Assembly (NCBI GenBank): GCA_028532985.1
Contig: JANCIK010000006.1
Span: 1,922,001 to 1,986,000 of the forward strand
Origin: Stropharia rugosoannulata
Lineage: Eukaryota; Basidiomycota; Agaricomycetes; Agaricales; Strophariaceae
Length of the DNA stretch: 64,000 nucleotides
Direction of reading: 5' to 3'
Part shown: positions 49,925 through 61,086 of the stretch, piece after piece
How positions within the stretch are numbered: the first letter of the stretch is position 1
How the letters are laid out: every line of letters starts with the position of its first letter
Position numbers and translations under genes: made by a program
The notes under the pieces: model-generated
What the model was told of the DNA's origin: nothing
What the model saw: the letters and a program-made list of their open reading frames with translations, nothing else
Database searches by the model: none

Positions 49925-51121
49925 CTAGGCGACGTGGGCGACTTCAATGAAGCTGCGCCACATCCAGGTGGGATTAGCGCCTGCACTGCTGCGGCTGGAC
50001 GAGCTCTTCGTCCGTGCCGAGTTGCGATCGCGTCTGCGGGCTGCTGGGGGGTCTGAGGCTGGCTCTGTGCGGAGGTCGATGAAGCTCTTGAGCGGGGTCC
50101 ACTCTGCGGACGAGCCGGCGCTCTTGGGCGGCCTGCCTGTGCGGGTGCGCTGGCGGCGGAGGGGGGCGCCGTCGCCTGTTACAGACGCGCGCTTGGTGGA
50201 GGTGCGGCGCGGGGGCAGGGGTGCGGAGCGCGGGGCCTCGAGATAGATAGGAGGGGAAGGGAGCGGGAGGACGACGTCCTCTGGCTCCAAGGACGGGTCG
50301 GCAAAGTCGAGGATGGGCAGGGTGACAGAGTCGGTATCGAGATCACTGAGGTCGTCGTCTGCGTCTGCGGCGCTTTCCGAGTCCGAGTCCGAGGCGTCGT
50401 CCTCGTCGTCGGACATGCTCATGAAGTTGCGCTTTGGGAGGGGCGCGGTGTTGGGACGGCGGACGCGGCCCTCGAGACGAGCGAGCGCGTCTGAGCGGTT
50501 CTGTGTACGGCAGCGGGTGGAGACGGTGGAGGTTGTGGCGACGGAGATGCGTTTGCCCACGGGTGCGGGCGCGAGTTGGAGGCGAAGGTGGGGGAGGGCC
50601 TTGGGTGCGGTGGTAGGGACGGCGGGGAAGAGGTCGAGAGCGGGAGTGAGGCAGATGGAGGGCAGGCGCGGAGGTGTACTGGGGATCTTTGGGAGGTCAG
50701 GAAGAGTTATTGAGGGGGCGGGCTTGGGCGAGGGGATGGTGCGCAGGGAGTCGCGGGAGAAGCGGCGGCGCAGGGGTGGCAATGGCTCCTCGGAGATGCA
50801 TCTGTACCAGAGTCAGCGCGCGCGCACAAGAAAGAGAGAGAGAACATACGGAAAGCGGTAAGACATGGAAGGCTTGAGGCTGGCTGAGCGCATAGACTGG
50901 GACTCTGCAAGGTCGAGGGAGAGGAAGGAGCGGCCATGGCGGTCGTCCTTGCGGGGCTGGAGCGTAAAGTAGAAGGCAGACACGTGAGAGTCTGTGGGGA
51001 GACTGCCTCTGCGGGGGCTGAGAGGGACGTCTGGCTCGAGGGGCCTGTTGAAGAGGCCAGAGGTGAAGAAGGGCGAGTAGGGCGAGTGGGTGGGGAGCAT
51101 CGCAGCGTTGGCTTTCTCCAT
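49925..51121 (-). CDS. Unknown Ser/Pro/Arg-rich, probably nuclear protein
   Basis: Two exons: exon 1 from ATG at 51121 (MEKANAAMLPTHSPYSPFF) and exon 2 to the stop at 49925, with a 48-nt intron at 50802-50849. Codons strongly favour C or G in the third position in this frame across its whole length, so it is a real gene. The protein is about 380 residues and low in predicted structure: Pro/Ser-rich segments, an acidic Asp/Ser cluster (MSMSDDEDDASDSDSES), then basic runs (LRRQRTRTGRPPKSAG) and a short aromatic C-terminus (PTWMWRSFIEVAHVA). The basic clusters could be nuclear localisation signals. No catalytic domain. I do not recognise the family. It stands alone in about 17 kb of otherwise gene-free DNA, with very long flanks, which is more usual for tightly regulated genes. 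Confidence 0.75.
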
Positions 51122-51130
51122 CCACCCAGA

Positions 51131-51391
51131 ATGGTCTTATACCTCAACCAGATCTACATCCCAGATCTCAGATCCACTCCTGCCCCTTTCGTCTCCGACC
51201 CCGGCGACTCCGTCCTCCTCGTGCCGGCAACTCCAGATCTCGATCCTGCACCTAACCCATCTCTAGGGGCCTCTCGCTTTGCCCGCCCCCCACGAGGCTT
51301 GCACGCGCATAACATTCATCCCTCCCCCAACACGGCCCCGACCGCGTTCGAGTCAGCCAGCGCATCTCCCGCCTTGGATGCTGTGCTCTAG
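51131..51391 (+). CDS. Possible divergent small ORF
   Basis: An 86-codon frame starting MVLYLNQIYIPDLRS with C-rich third positions, nine bases away from the ATG of the minus-strand gene. The codon pattern looks coding, but the same frame is also open back through the neighbour's first exon to 50936, so it may simply reflect local composition. No family recognised. Confidence 0.25.
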   Translation: MVLYLNQIYIPDLRSTPAPFVSDPGDSVLLVPATPDLDPAPNPSLGASRFARPPRGLHAHNIHPSPNTAPTAFESASASPALDAVL

Positions 51392-53062
51392 GCCTTTTTC
51401 AGTCCACTGCGTAATACCCAAGGGTCGCACCAGGCGCATCACTTCCCTTCTAGGAAACAATAAGCACTCTAACCATCCCGCCCTGCCTCCATTGTTCATT
51501 CTCTCCCACGCACACATTCCGCACGCCCACTGACTCAAACCCCAACCTCAATCACCGCCATTGTTCTCTAAATGCCCTGCCCCGCCCACACCCACATCCG
51601 CCTACCGACATCTCCGTATGGCAACCCGCCATCATCCATGTCCTTGTTCTCCACGCCCCGCCCTCACCTTGTTCTCTCTATTCTTATCACATCACATCAC
51701 ACCCCGTCACATCATCACACTACATAGGCGCCCATCCCCGCCGCGGCTGCGCTCCACCCGATGTACTCTCCAGACGGCGGCCGTCAATTCGCCCTGCAAA
51801 GGCAACGTTCGAGCGAGCGACCTTGCTCAGCGCGCGACAGGCAGACAGACAGCACGACGCAGATATGTATGTACATAGCTATGTAGTACCGAGACAGGAC
51901 AAGACGAGGCACGCGACCGAGTCTGACAAACTGATGCATGTTCGCGTTTGTACATAACCCGCTGCCAGGCGACGCGTCTAACGCCCCCACTGCCAGCTGG
52001 CAGCGACGACAAAACTAACCTCCCATCCACCCGTTTAGCTATTCCATAATTACCATCTCAGCCCAGCCCATCCCATTCTGATTCCAGGCCCCATTCTCAG
52101 GACCCTACCAACGCTCACCGAATCTTAGCGCTGACCGTCTCAATCCCAAAAAACTGCTAACCAAACACACCACCGCCAATAATATCATAAAACAGGGCAC
52201 ATACCGATACATACATACATAGCCTACAGCTGTCGTGTGCCTCCGCCCCCCTGCCCTGCCTGAACCCAGTGCACCTCAACTGCTTACTGCAAACGGTAAG
52301 TACGGGGGTGGCGTTCGCCGTGCGCTGATATGCGGTCGTAGACGCTAGATTCTATATAGTGCACTCTGGAGGGATACAGAAATCAGGTAAGCAGTATGTA
52401 GGCGTATACGCTTAGCCTTATGTCCTACAATAACATTTGGGCAATGACATTTTCAGTTACAATGACAATGGCAATGACACGGTGGTTTAGTTAGTTATTA
52501 GTGCCTGCGATGCATCGCCCTTCACGCTCGAACAAGCCTGGGGCCGTCGATGGACGTCCGTCCATCTGTCCGATCCGTCTCCGAGTCCGAGGTACGTTCT
52601 AGCTGCCTGCTCTGGTGGACTAGTAAGGTAAAGAAAAAAATAAGTAGGGTTTCTACAGACAACGAGTATGTAGTTCTCTACTAAAATAAAATTAGCAGTA
52701 GATAGTACCTAGTGCTCTAAGGACTTGGCTCTAGCTCGAGATGGGTCAATCCGAATTGAAGATCCCGAAATTGCTCGAATCGAATATAATTGGAATGAGT
52801 ATGTAGCTTGCTAGCCTAGCCTAGCCTGGCAAACTACTGATTAACTGCGTCCTTCTAATTAGCTTTCGGCCTTCTGGTGTGTAGTACATATTGGAGGCTA
52901 GCATAACCCCGCCTCGTTCACTAATGACCGTGTACGCCCTCGCGGGGTCCCTAGTGCCTCGAAGAGATGTATGCAAACTCGGAGTCGCTATGCGATGTGG
53001 AAGAACGAAAGCAAAGTTATGACCAGCAGCGAGTGGGAACGAGCACGTCTGAAGCGTGAGCA

Positions 53063-53099
53063 ACGCGTCAAAGCGCGTACTCAACGCGTCCTGACGCGT
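53063..53099. repeat. Cluster of three ACGCGT sites
   Basis: ACGCGT at 53063-53068, 53084-53089 and 53094-53099. The last two lie in a direct repeat (ACGCGTCCTG). The hexamer matches the MluI cell-cycle box core of fungi; whether it is bound here is unknown. Confidence 0.6.
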
Positions 53100-53250
53100 C
53101 CTGACTCCGTGGAACTTGCGTATACAGTGCTACGCGCCGAGACGGTGCGTACGTGGAGTCATGGCAGGCACGCGCCCATGGGGTTCGGTGGACACGTACC
53201 GTACATATAAGCGCCGAGTGCCTGACATCACTGGACACAGGCTGTGCCGC

Positions 53251-53280
53251 TGCGCATGCGCATGCGCATATACATATGCG
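53251..53280. repeat. TGCGCA repeats and CGCATAT/ATATGCG palindrome
   Basis: Two and a half GCGCAT units run into a 16-bp near-palindrome (CGCATAT, AC, ATATGCG). Purine/pyrimidine alternation is unbroken across most of it, a pattern prone to Z-DNA. Confidence 0.6.
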
Positions 53281-54983
53281 TCATGGTTGGTCAATCCGAG
53301 TCGGACCTTGGACCGGTTCCATTAATCTGACTCTCATTGGTCGTGATGAATATACATACATATCGCATATCGCAGGATATCACAATTAGTAGTCGTACAC
53401 AAGACCTAGTACTCATAAAACATGTATCCACATACATACATTTATATGTACATAGTAAGAGTGTAATCTCCCAGCAAATCGTATCAGGTTGGTAGTAAGT
53501 AAGTAGCACTGGGAGCAATTAATCGCGCCGCGCAATAAGCAATAAACGGGAATGATGCATGCAGACGCGGCGCGTCGTCGTCAACCGTCGCCTCGGGTCG
53601 CCCCGCGCACTCCGGGGCGTGCTCTGTGTCTGGGGCTATGCTCATATGTACATGATACGAACGCGTTTTAGGAGATGGTGTGCAATATACATATCCAGAC
53701 GCGTATCAAACGGTAGAGCGTAACTGGGCATCGCGATATGTACATGCAGTACTCTACGTGAAGTGATGACCTACGACATGGCATGGCACGGACAGTGAAT
53801 GACATACATACATGCTCAGAAATCGCGTCAACGTATTCCGTCGTGCCATCGTGTCGTACTGCGTCTGCAAGTACATACTACGTGGCTGCGGTACGGATTT
53901 AAAGACGTGGTTACAGTATGCAGGACGTGGATGACACGCACGCACGCGTGCGCCCCGCAGTGGTGTACGTGGTGTGCACTGCGCTGCTGATTAGGTTAAT
54001 TAGGCGTATCGGGGTGTGAAGCCAACCGCAGCAGCGCTGGAGCCTGCTGGAGCGTTGCCTGGAGCGTACCAATGCATACTCTAATATGTACTCCGACTCT
54101 ACACGGTTGTGAGGAGTATTTTATTTTATTTTCTCTCTCAACGTGCCTACTATGATCTGCATTATTACTTATGGCATTTTCATCTGTGTGGGGCGTGGGC
54201 GTGGATATTGAATATTGAGCGGCGGACAAATAAAGAAATCGTGGATGACTCCAACTAAGTGGACTCCCGAGTCTTTGTGACAAGTGGATAACATGATAAA
54301 ACCATGAAGCTACATACGTAAATACACGAAAAATGCTGCATAAAATGAAGCGTAGGAGCGGCGGTTGCTACTGCGTCTCCACAGAAGAATAATAAAAGAG
54401 GCATGAAGAGAGTGGGACTTGAGCTTGAGATCTTGAGAGAGAACGCCGGCTCCACCAGGCGGATCCAAAACATAATTCACCGGACCCGCTCGCTGATCAG
54501 TTGATCACCCCGGCCGTCGCTGCGCGCCTGCAAGCAAGCGTCATAGGCTCTTGTATCTACATACTATCCACCCTCCTCAGCCCCGACTACATAGATATCC
54601 AGGCTCACGCGCACGCCTGACGACAGTCTATCCGTTCCTTTTCTATTCTATTCTACATATTATATTCTATTCGTACCAATACACTCAAGTAAGTGAATTA
54701 TCCCGCGCCATGCGCTCATCAGCGCATCATCGATGATGGCACCGCGCACGCCGGCCGGCGTTCTATGTAGAGTACAGCGTCCGCGTCCGCGTTCTGGGTT
54801 ACGTTTTCCGTTTGTGCTTTGTTTGTACTGAATGTATATAAGTACTCTATACTCTACTTATGACTCAGACTCTGAGGCGCGGGATCGGTGGACCTGGGAT
54901 CCATCATCCGAGCAGCGAGCATTGAGCAGGCACGGGAGTGGTGCTACATATACAGTACAGATATTTGTATCAGCGGACTCAGA

Positions 54984-55008
54984 GGTGGTGGTGGTGGTAG
55001 TGGTGGTG
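54984..55008. repeat. (GGT)n tract
   Basis: Eight GGT-type triplets with one interruption (GTAGTG), all G/T on the plus strand. Confidence 0.8.
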
Positions 55009-58000
55009 AATGCCGGGGTGCCTCCAGCTCCGGCCTAATACCACCACTGAGAAAAGGCCTCGCGCGAATGGGCATGGGTAATACTTCACCAGTATCGATT
55101 GACGTACGTCGCCCGCAGGGCACTGTCTGTATGTCCTTCTGGACTCAGGACTCGAGCGAGGTTATACACCGGAGCTCAGGTGATCTTGGAATCAATGATA
55201 CGAGCCATTTATGTAGGTCCGCTTTAGATCCCGAATACCGGCCGGGGCCAGGGGATCCATCGACGTCCCCGTAAGTGTTGACGGTGGGTGTAGGGTCCGA
55301 AAGTCGTACCCGAATAACTTGCTTAAATGCTTAGGCATGTAGAGTACGATAAAGTGCATTGGGGACGTCGATTCGTGCCCCAATGACGCGCCGCAGACTG
55401 CAACGATTGGTGCTCGTATCGAGCGGCTCGGGACTTCATGCACGTATGATACGCTTTTTGTCAGCCCGCCCCGACCTGCCCATAAGGAGCTACCCACAGC
55501 GGTATACGTGCGCGTCTGCGTAGGCGCAGGCGCGGCGCGTACGCACGCAAACAACCTGAAACCCGCCCCTCCTTCCTTAAACTCCCTTTCCTTTCCTGGC
55601 TCAGCGCCAGCGCACGGAGGGTGTAAGCATATACGGGCGGGTCACAGTAGTACAAGCGGAGCCGCCCTGATGCGGCCCTGCAGGTCTGCCCCGTCCACGT
55701 CGCTGGACCTCGCTGGCCACGGGACACGGGACCCTGCGCAGCGCGCCGCGCCGTTCCCACTGATGCGCGTCGACAGGTGTCGATAGGCCGCTGCGTCGTC
55801 AAGCAGGTGGTTCCCGGCATCCAAACGGGACCCGCGGGTCTATTATAAGTGTGTGCTTACTGCGTTAATGGAGGTTAGTGGTCGAGTAATGGACAAGTGC
55901 ATATCCATAAGTATGTACGTACGCGTACATAATACGTCTCGACCTGGAATGGCGATTGAGACGCTACGGGGCAGGACGTCCTCGATTTTCGGCGTTCTTG
56001 GCAGGATGGCTGTCTGCCGTACTTACATATGCTCTGCTTACTGGCACGGTAAGTAATACACCTACTACGACATCCACGAATGATTAATCGATTATGTACA
56101 AGTATGCTTACCCACCTAATTGCGCTTATTTTTGGGCGGGTCTGACTGGGCAGGCCGCAGTCTGAGGACAGTGCAGGTGCCTGTTTTCATTTTCACTCAG
56201 GATTTGTGGAGGCGTCAGTCCGTGGACGTGCCGTGCATTTGGCCGTGCACTCACTCGTCCGCAATGGTGATGTGGTGTGAGAGCTAATTACTTCTGTTTC
56301 TCCTATTTTTCGGGCAAGCACTACACACCCTAATCACAAGGATCACCTGGCAGACGTCACCCAGAGACCAGTCTGAAGTCAGCGCCGGCGTCGCCATCAA
56401 TTTACAGCGACATCTATGTCCAAGACGACTGCGGGCGTCCACTGTCCAAGTTGCATCATTCGCCGGTATTTTAATTGTGTTCTGCAATTATTCCGTTCTC
56501 GCATGTTCATCCGAACAAATTTGGAACAAATGCTTGACAACTTATGCCGGTCGGAATGCCAGTGAAAAATAAAATGCCTCTGGCGTATTGCCCTCGCGCA
56601 ATCATGTGCTGAGCTTGTTGAAAATGGACGAAAATACCTGATCAGCCAGAAGATGACACTTGGTGACTGCAGACGTACCTAGCCGATGCCACAAAATGGC
56701 CACAGGCCGACCGGGCACGGGCACGGCTGCACTCCTTCCAATCTTTATGACCACTATCTGCTTACCAGCCCGCGGATAGCTGCTTGAAGGCTGAAGCTGT
56801 CCTGCGCATGTCGGTGCTGTCATTCTCGGTGACCGGTGGCGCCGGCGGCGGTGGACAAGCGCCGACGCGCGACGCGTATTGCGGCGCCGGGTCATGTGAT
56901 CGCGTACCGCATCGCGACGCGCGAGCGCTCAGCGCTCAGCGCGCGTTTCAACTTGCGTCTAGCGGTGTTGCCTTGCGACGCGGTGTGCGCACCCTGACTT
57001 GGCTCTCGTGGCGGCGGCGTACCAGGGCGCGCCTATGGGTGTACGTCCTGCTCACTGCTCAGCCTCCATCACCGTGCCTGCTGTTCCTCTCAAGCTTACA
57101 TAGTACGTGCGTGCCGCACGTCAGTGCGCATCGCATTCCATCCATCACATCATTGGGTCTGGAAGTAGTCTAGGAGCAGAAGAAGGGAGCAGTTTACTTA
57201 GTCCTGTCTGTGGGCGCCGGCATTTCAGCTGTCGGTGAGCGGCGCCCGTTGCGTATGTCATGGCGATCATATAATCCCCGGCTGCCCACATTATTTTGTT
57301 TCATTGTTTCATACCACAGTTGAGGAGAGTCTAAAGCCTAACGATTGCGCCATTTGGGGTGTGTATCCTTTTGTGTGTGAATTGCTGGGCATGGACCGCC
57401 GTTATAGTCGGTGATATGTTTTGAGAAGTCGTTATCAACATTGGCCCCGCCATATCAAGACTGGCGCGTTTCGTCAGCAGAAGCCTGCCATGGCGCCCGC
57501 TGCTTTCGCTTATAAAGATATTCGGCGCATTTCTTACTCTTCCTTACCAATGCGATACGCGTCGCAGCGCGGGTAGAAATTTACTAACCAAACAATTACT
57601 CAGCGTCTGGTGAATTTGAACCAAAGCCAAAACAGGCTAATTGGATAGCGCCTGGAACAAGGATTCGAGCAGCACGCAATAACGCGTCTACTGTCTTCAT
57701 ACTGCTGTCCAAGTGGTGCACATCCATCCAGGCGAGATGTCTGTGGGTACGATAGATTGCAGGTGCGCACATTGCACCCAATCTAACCCCCATCTGCACC
57801 CCGCCTTCTGTGTCACCAGCGCGCTTCGCCTTCGCCGGCGTTTGCATCAGCGTCTGCTCGACGACGCCTTCCGCACGTCCTGGCGCTTCTTAGATGCAAG
57901 GCGCGTCGCACAAATCTGCGCCGCTGCTGCAAGATCTGGCTGGTATCTCGCACTTGTTTCCTCCGGAGGCATGCGGCGTGCCCGCTTTGGAGGACGCGTA

Positions 58001-58808
58001 CCTGCATTTAGAGTGTTGACGCGCGGGCAGGTCCAAATGCGCCCCGCGACGCCCTGCTAATTCGGGGATCCTCGATGAAAAGTGCGCAGTGGATCTTCTG
58101 CTCGGGGAAAGCGGATCTGGTCTCGTAGAGGCCAAGCTGTTGGAGGTCATAGGAACAGGCTCCGTTGCCACTGCGAGCGTCTCTCCTACTTGGAGTTAGT
58201 CGTGCTGGTGGCACGCTGCATGATGGTCAGGAAAAAAATACAAATGTGTGGCGTATCACCTCCACAAGCTTTCCCGCATCCCCGTATGCAGGTCTCATGA
58301 ACACCACAATCATATGCACTTGCGTGCGACGGAAAGGAGGGATTGCTGCTGACGATATGCCACTCCGCGTCGGGCGTACGCCAGGCGTCAATCTATTTTT
58401 AGCTGCTTCTCTCCGCCTTTGGCATCCTGTTTGCTCGCGAAGTCTGTCGCTAGCGAGATACAGATTGAAACCCAGATAAAGTGCAGATTTATTACTGCAG
58501 TTTGGAGCCCGAAATCTTCTCTGCTTGTCGTATAGCAAGACATGAGGACGTTCTCAGGTTGCTTCGACTACTTCTTCCTTAAATTTCGGGGATTCTCCAA
58601 CGATCGGCTGGTCAACGGTAGACAGAGACTCCCTGCCATTCCCTTGCCACATAATAATTTAGATACACTGTCGGGCACATCGGTTTATTTGCTTTCTTTG
58701 GCTCTTCAACCTTCCCATTATACCAGTAGGCAGATGTCCAAGCCATTATATGGTTAAATTCCCCTACTGTTTCCTCCATGTGCCTCTGCCTTTCTGACCT
58801 AAATTGAC

Positions 58809-58830
58809 GGTCAATGGTCGGTCAATGGTC
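58809..58830. repeat. Tandem 11-bp direct repeat
   Basis: Two perfect adjacent copies of GGTCAATGGTC. Confidence 0.8.
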
Positions 58831-59607
58831 GGTTTACTTCCTTTCTTGATTTGCAAACTTGAAAGCCGGATTGAGATGACTTCATTGGAAACGTGCAAAG
58901 CATGGGGTCTTGAAACGGCTGCGCTCGCGCAGAATGACGATCATTCATAACCATAAAGCAAAAAGGCTCGGTACGAGTCAGTACTGCGCATGATAGTAAT
59001 CCATCGAGTCACCGTAAAGAGGAACCAAAGATAAGCAGCGGCTGTACACGTGGTAAATATCCAATACTTGGCTTTTGAATAGATAGAGCAAGTATGGCAT
59101 TTGTCCTTGAATGCGAGTCTACGTACGCGCAAAGGAACTCTGACTTGGCAAAAAAAAAAAAACTGTGGACAATCAAGTACATCCCAAATAAACGTGGTAG
59201 TTCAAGTAACAGACTTTCAATCTTCTGTGGTCACTGTCCATCACCGTGAGGGCTACGTCGAAACAGGTCAAAACACATGGATGAAATTGAAATGATCTTT
59301 GCACATTGGCCGGTCAATTAAATCAAGAATCTAATGAATCCTGGTCCGGGGCGACAACTTATTATGCATGTTGCCTTGTCTAGAGCAGCCTGTATGTTGC
59401 AGTGACTTGTATCTCATTACGCGGGCAGTTATACTTGAAGTATCTTGAAGTCCTGAAAGGAGATGCAACCAGATTCGTGCGGACCAGCAATTGTTCCACG
59501 CAACTCTCTTTGGGTTTTTTGATGCACATATTCTTTGTGGTTCCCTAATTCAAGAGGCATAGAAGTATACATAGGTGTATAGACAAGAGAAAGCAAACCA
59601 CCGGTCT

Positions 59608-60759
59608 TCAATCCCCCGTCCAGCCAAGTCTCCGGAGGTCCTTGAGACATTCATCCGTCTCCTGCTTCACCTTTGTCCAATCGTCGACGACCTCTCGATA
59701 CCCTCCTTTCCCGTTGTCCACTAGTTGCATAAGTGACTCGTATTCCTGCAGCTGGCAGTCCAGTGCCTGAATCTCCGTATCTATTTCTGACTCGTCCTTC
59801 TTGAGAGATATGTATGCGTTTTCAAGCGCTTTCCCTACGGTGTCGTTCTTTTTATCCTTGGACGGTACCCTTTGGTTTGTATGGTTGTAGATAATCCGTT
59901 CTGCACGAGCGCGTGCAAGAGACAGTTTGACAAGCGAGACTTCAATAGCCGTAGCAAGGAGCTCTATAGACGCAGTGCGAGTGGCGTCGTGCACTGGTAG
60001 GGTGACCGATAAAGCATGTCTCAAGTGTTGGTCAAAGACCACTTGCACCTAGAGTTTCTGTAATCAGTCACGAGAATCTTGTATGAATGCCTTCATAAGG
60101 TTTTGCATAATACCTTCGCAATTTGACTGACCAGCTCCGCAATTCGCCTCGATGATTTAGAGAACATCTGGTTTTTATATTTTATGTCGTCCATAAGCCT
60201 TTGTGTTTTATTGGGAAGCTCTTCTAATACAGCATCTTCGTCTTCGTCGGTTTCATGCTCTGCAAGTGCGTTAGCAAGTACAAACCTAGTCAATCCAAAG
60301 CCTTGACCTCTAGGATAACATCGTGCAATTGAGCATAGGATTTGGTGGACTTCTTCCGAAACGCGTTTCCGCAGAGAGATGGACATCTTACATCATGAAT
60401 CAACTCGCTCAGCCTTTCGTGAGGATTAAATTTACATGCCGGCGAACAGGGCTCCCGAACATCAGCAACTCATCGTCAGAGAAGATTCCTTGTGCCACAG
60501 ATTCAGCAGGGTCTTGTTCAATTGGGCGCTCCTGTGAAGGCGTCGAGCCGCTTGCGTGCAACGACGGGTTAGTCATGAGCGATCCTAAAGTCATTTCGTC
60601 TATCAAGTCCTAGAGCAACGAAGCAAGCAAGCTAAAATATCAGTGTTCAAGTGGGAGTTTCGTACTAACTGTAAGAGAAGGGTCCTCAAGAGCTATATCC
60701 CGAAGGATGTCGGCGTAAAGCTTCAAAGCAATTTCAGATAATGGTGGCGATCGATCCAT
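59608..60759 (-). CDS. Uncharacterised coiled-coil protein
   Basis: Minus strand from ATG 60759 (MDRSPPLSEIALKLYADIL) to stop at 59608. Four exons: an intron after LEDPSLT (about 60613-60668), a second that removes the run after SPVRRH (about 60390-60438), and a third after LVSQIAK (about 60050-60120). The protein is about 320 residues: helical N-terminus, acidic linker (EHETDEDEDAVLEE), then coiled-coil segments (KTQRLMDDIKYKNQM and a heptad-rich stretch near DTEIQALDCQLQEYESL), ending DECLKDLRRLGWTGD. No signal peptide or membrane helix. The layout resembles small kinetochore or spindle coiled-coil subunits, but that is a guess; I do not recognise the family. Confidence 0.7.
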
Positions 60760-61086
60760 GCTAGTCCAAGAAGTTCGTTGAACCGAATACAGCCTTCAAG
60801 GTCAACAACAGGAGAGCTCCAGCTTTTGTGGCAATTCCTTCAGTAGTGGTTATTTGAAGATTGTATAAGCTGTAAGAGCATTAGATGATGGCGGTTGTGG
60901 TCCAACTTTTAAACTGCTTAATTTAGATGGCCTTGGCCGACAAAATATGTACATCTTGGGTAGTATATAAATAAACCATATAAGCGAGAGTGAGCAAGAG
61001 CTATGAACTCCAAACGCTGTTGAACTGGCACACCGACCAGTGATGCAAATACATAGAGCATATATTTCATTATCATGAACACAGTA
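60760..61086. other. Spacer between two minus-strand genes
   Basis: About 330 bp holding the promoter of the coiled-coil gene and the 3' flank of the tubby-like gene; nothing else seen. Confidence 0.4.

Larger units (their letters stand above)
51392..59607. other. Gene-free region, right half of CpG-rich desert
   Basis: About 8.2 kb with no supported gene. 51.4-52.2 kb is pyrimidine-rich on the plus strand (upstream of the minus-strand gene). Beyond that lie CpG-rich DNA with many ACGCGT sites, TACATA/GTAC motifs, short microsatellites and a few palindromes. ORFs are short, mutually overlapping and Arg/Cys-rich. 58.5-59.6 kb returns to AT-balanced sequence, with an A12 run near 59150. Confidence 0.5.

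Noticed and set aside
49396..49986. Ser/Pro/Thr-rich minus-strand ORFs beyond the 3' end of the gene at 49.9 kb
   Set aside because: Result of a pyrimidine-rich strand; low complexity in overlapping frames and no start context.
50313..50861. Plus-strand ORF of 182 codons across the gene at 50 kb
   Set aside because: Arg/Gly-rich antisense shadow of a clearly biased coding frame on the minus strand.
43400..58500. Transposon, LTR element, rDNA or CRISPR array as explanation of the desert
   Set aside because: No transposase or reverse transcriptase motifs, terminal repeats, rRNA-like blocks or regularly spaced repeats were seen.
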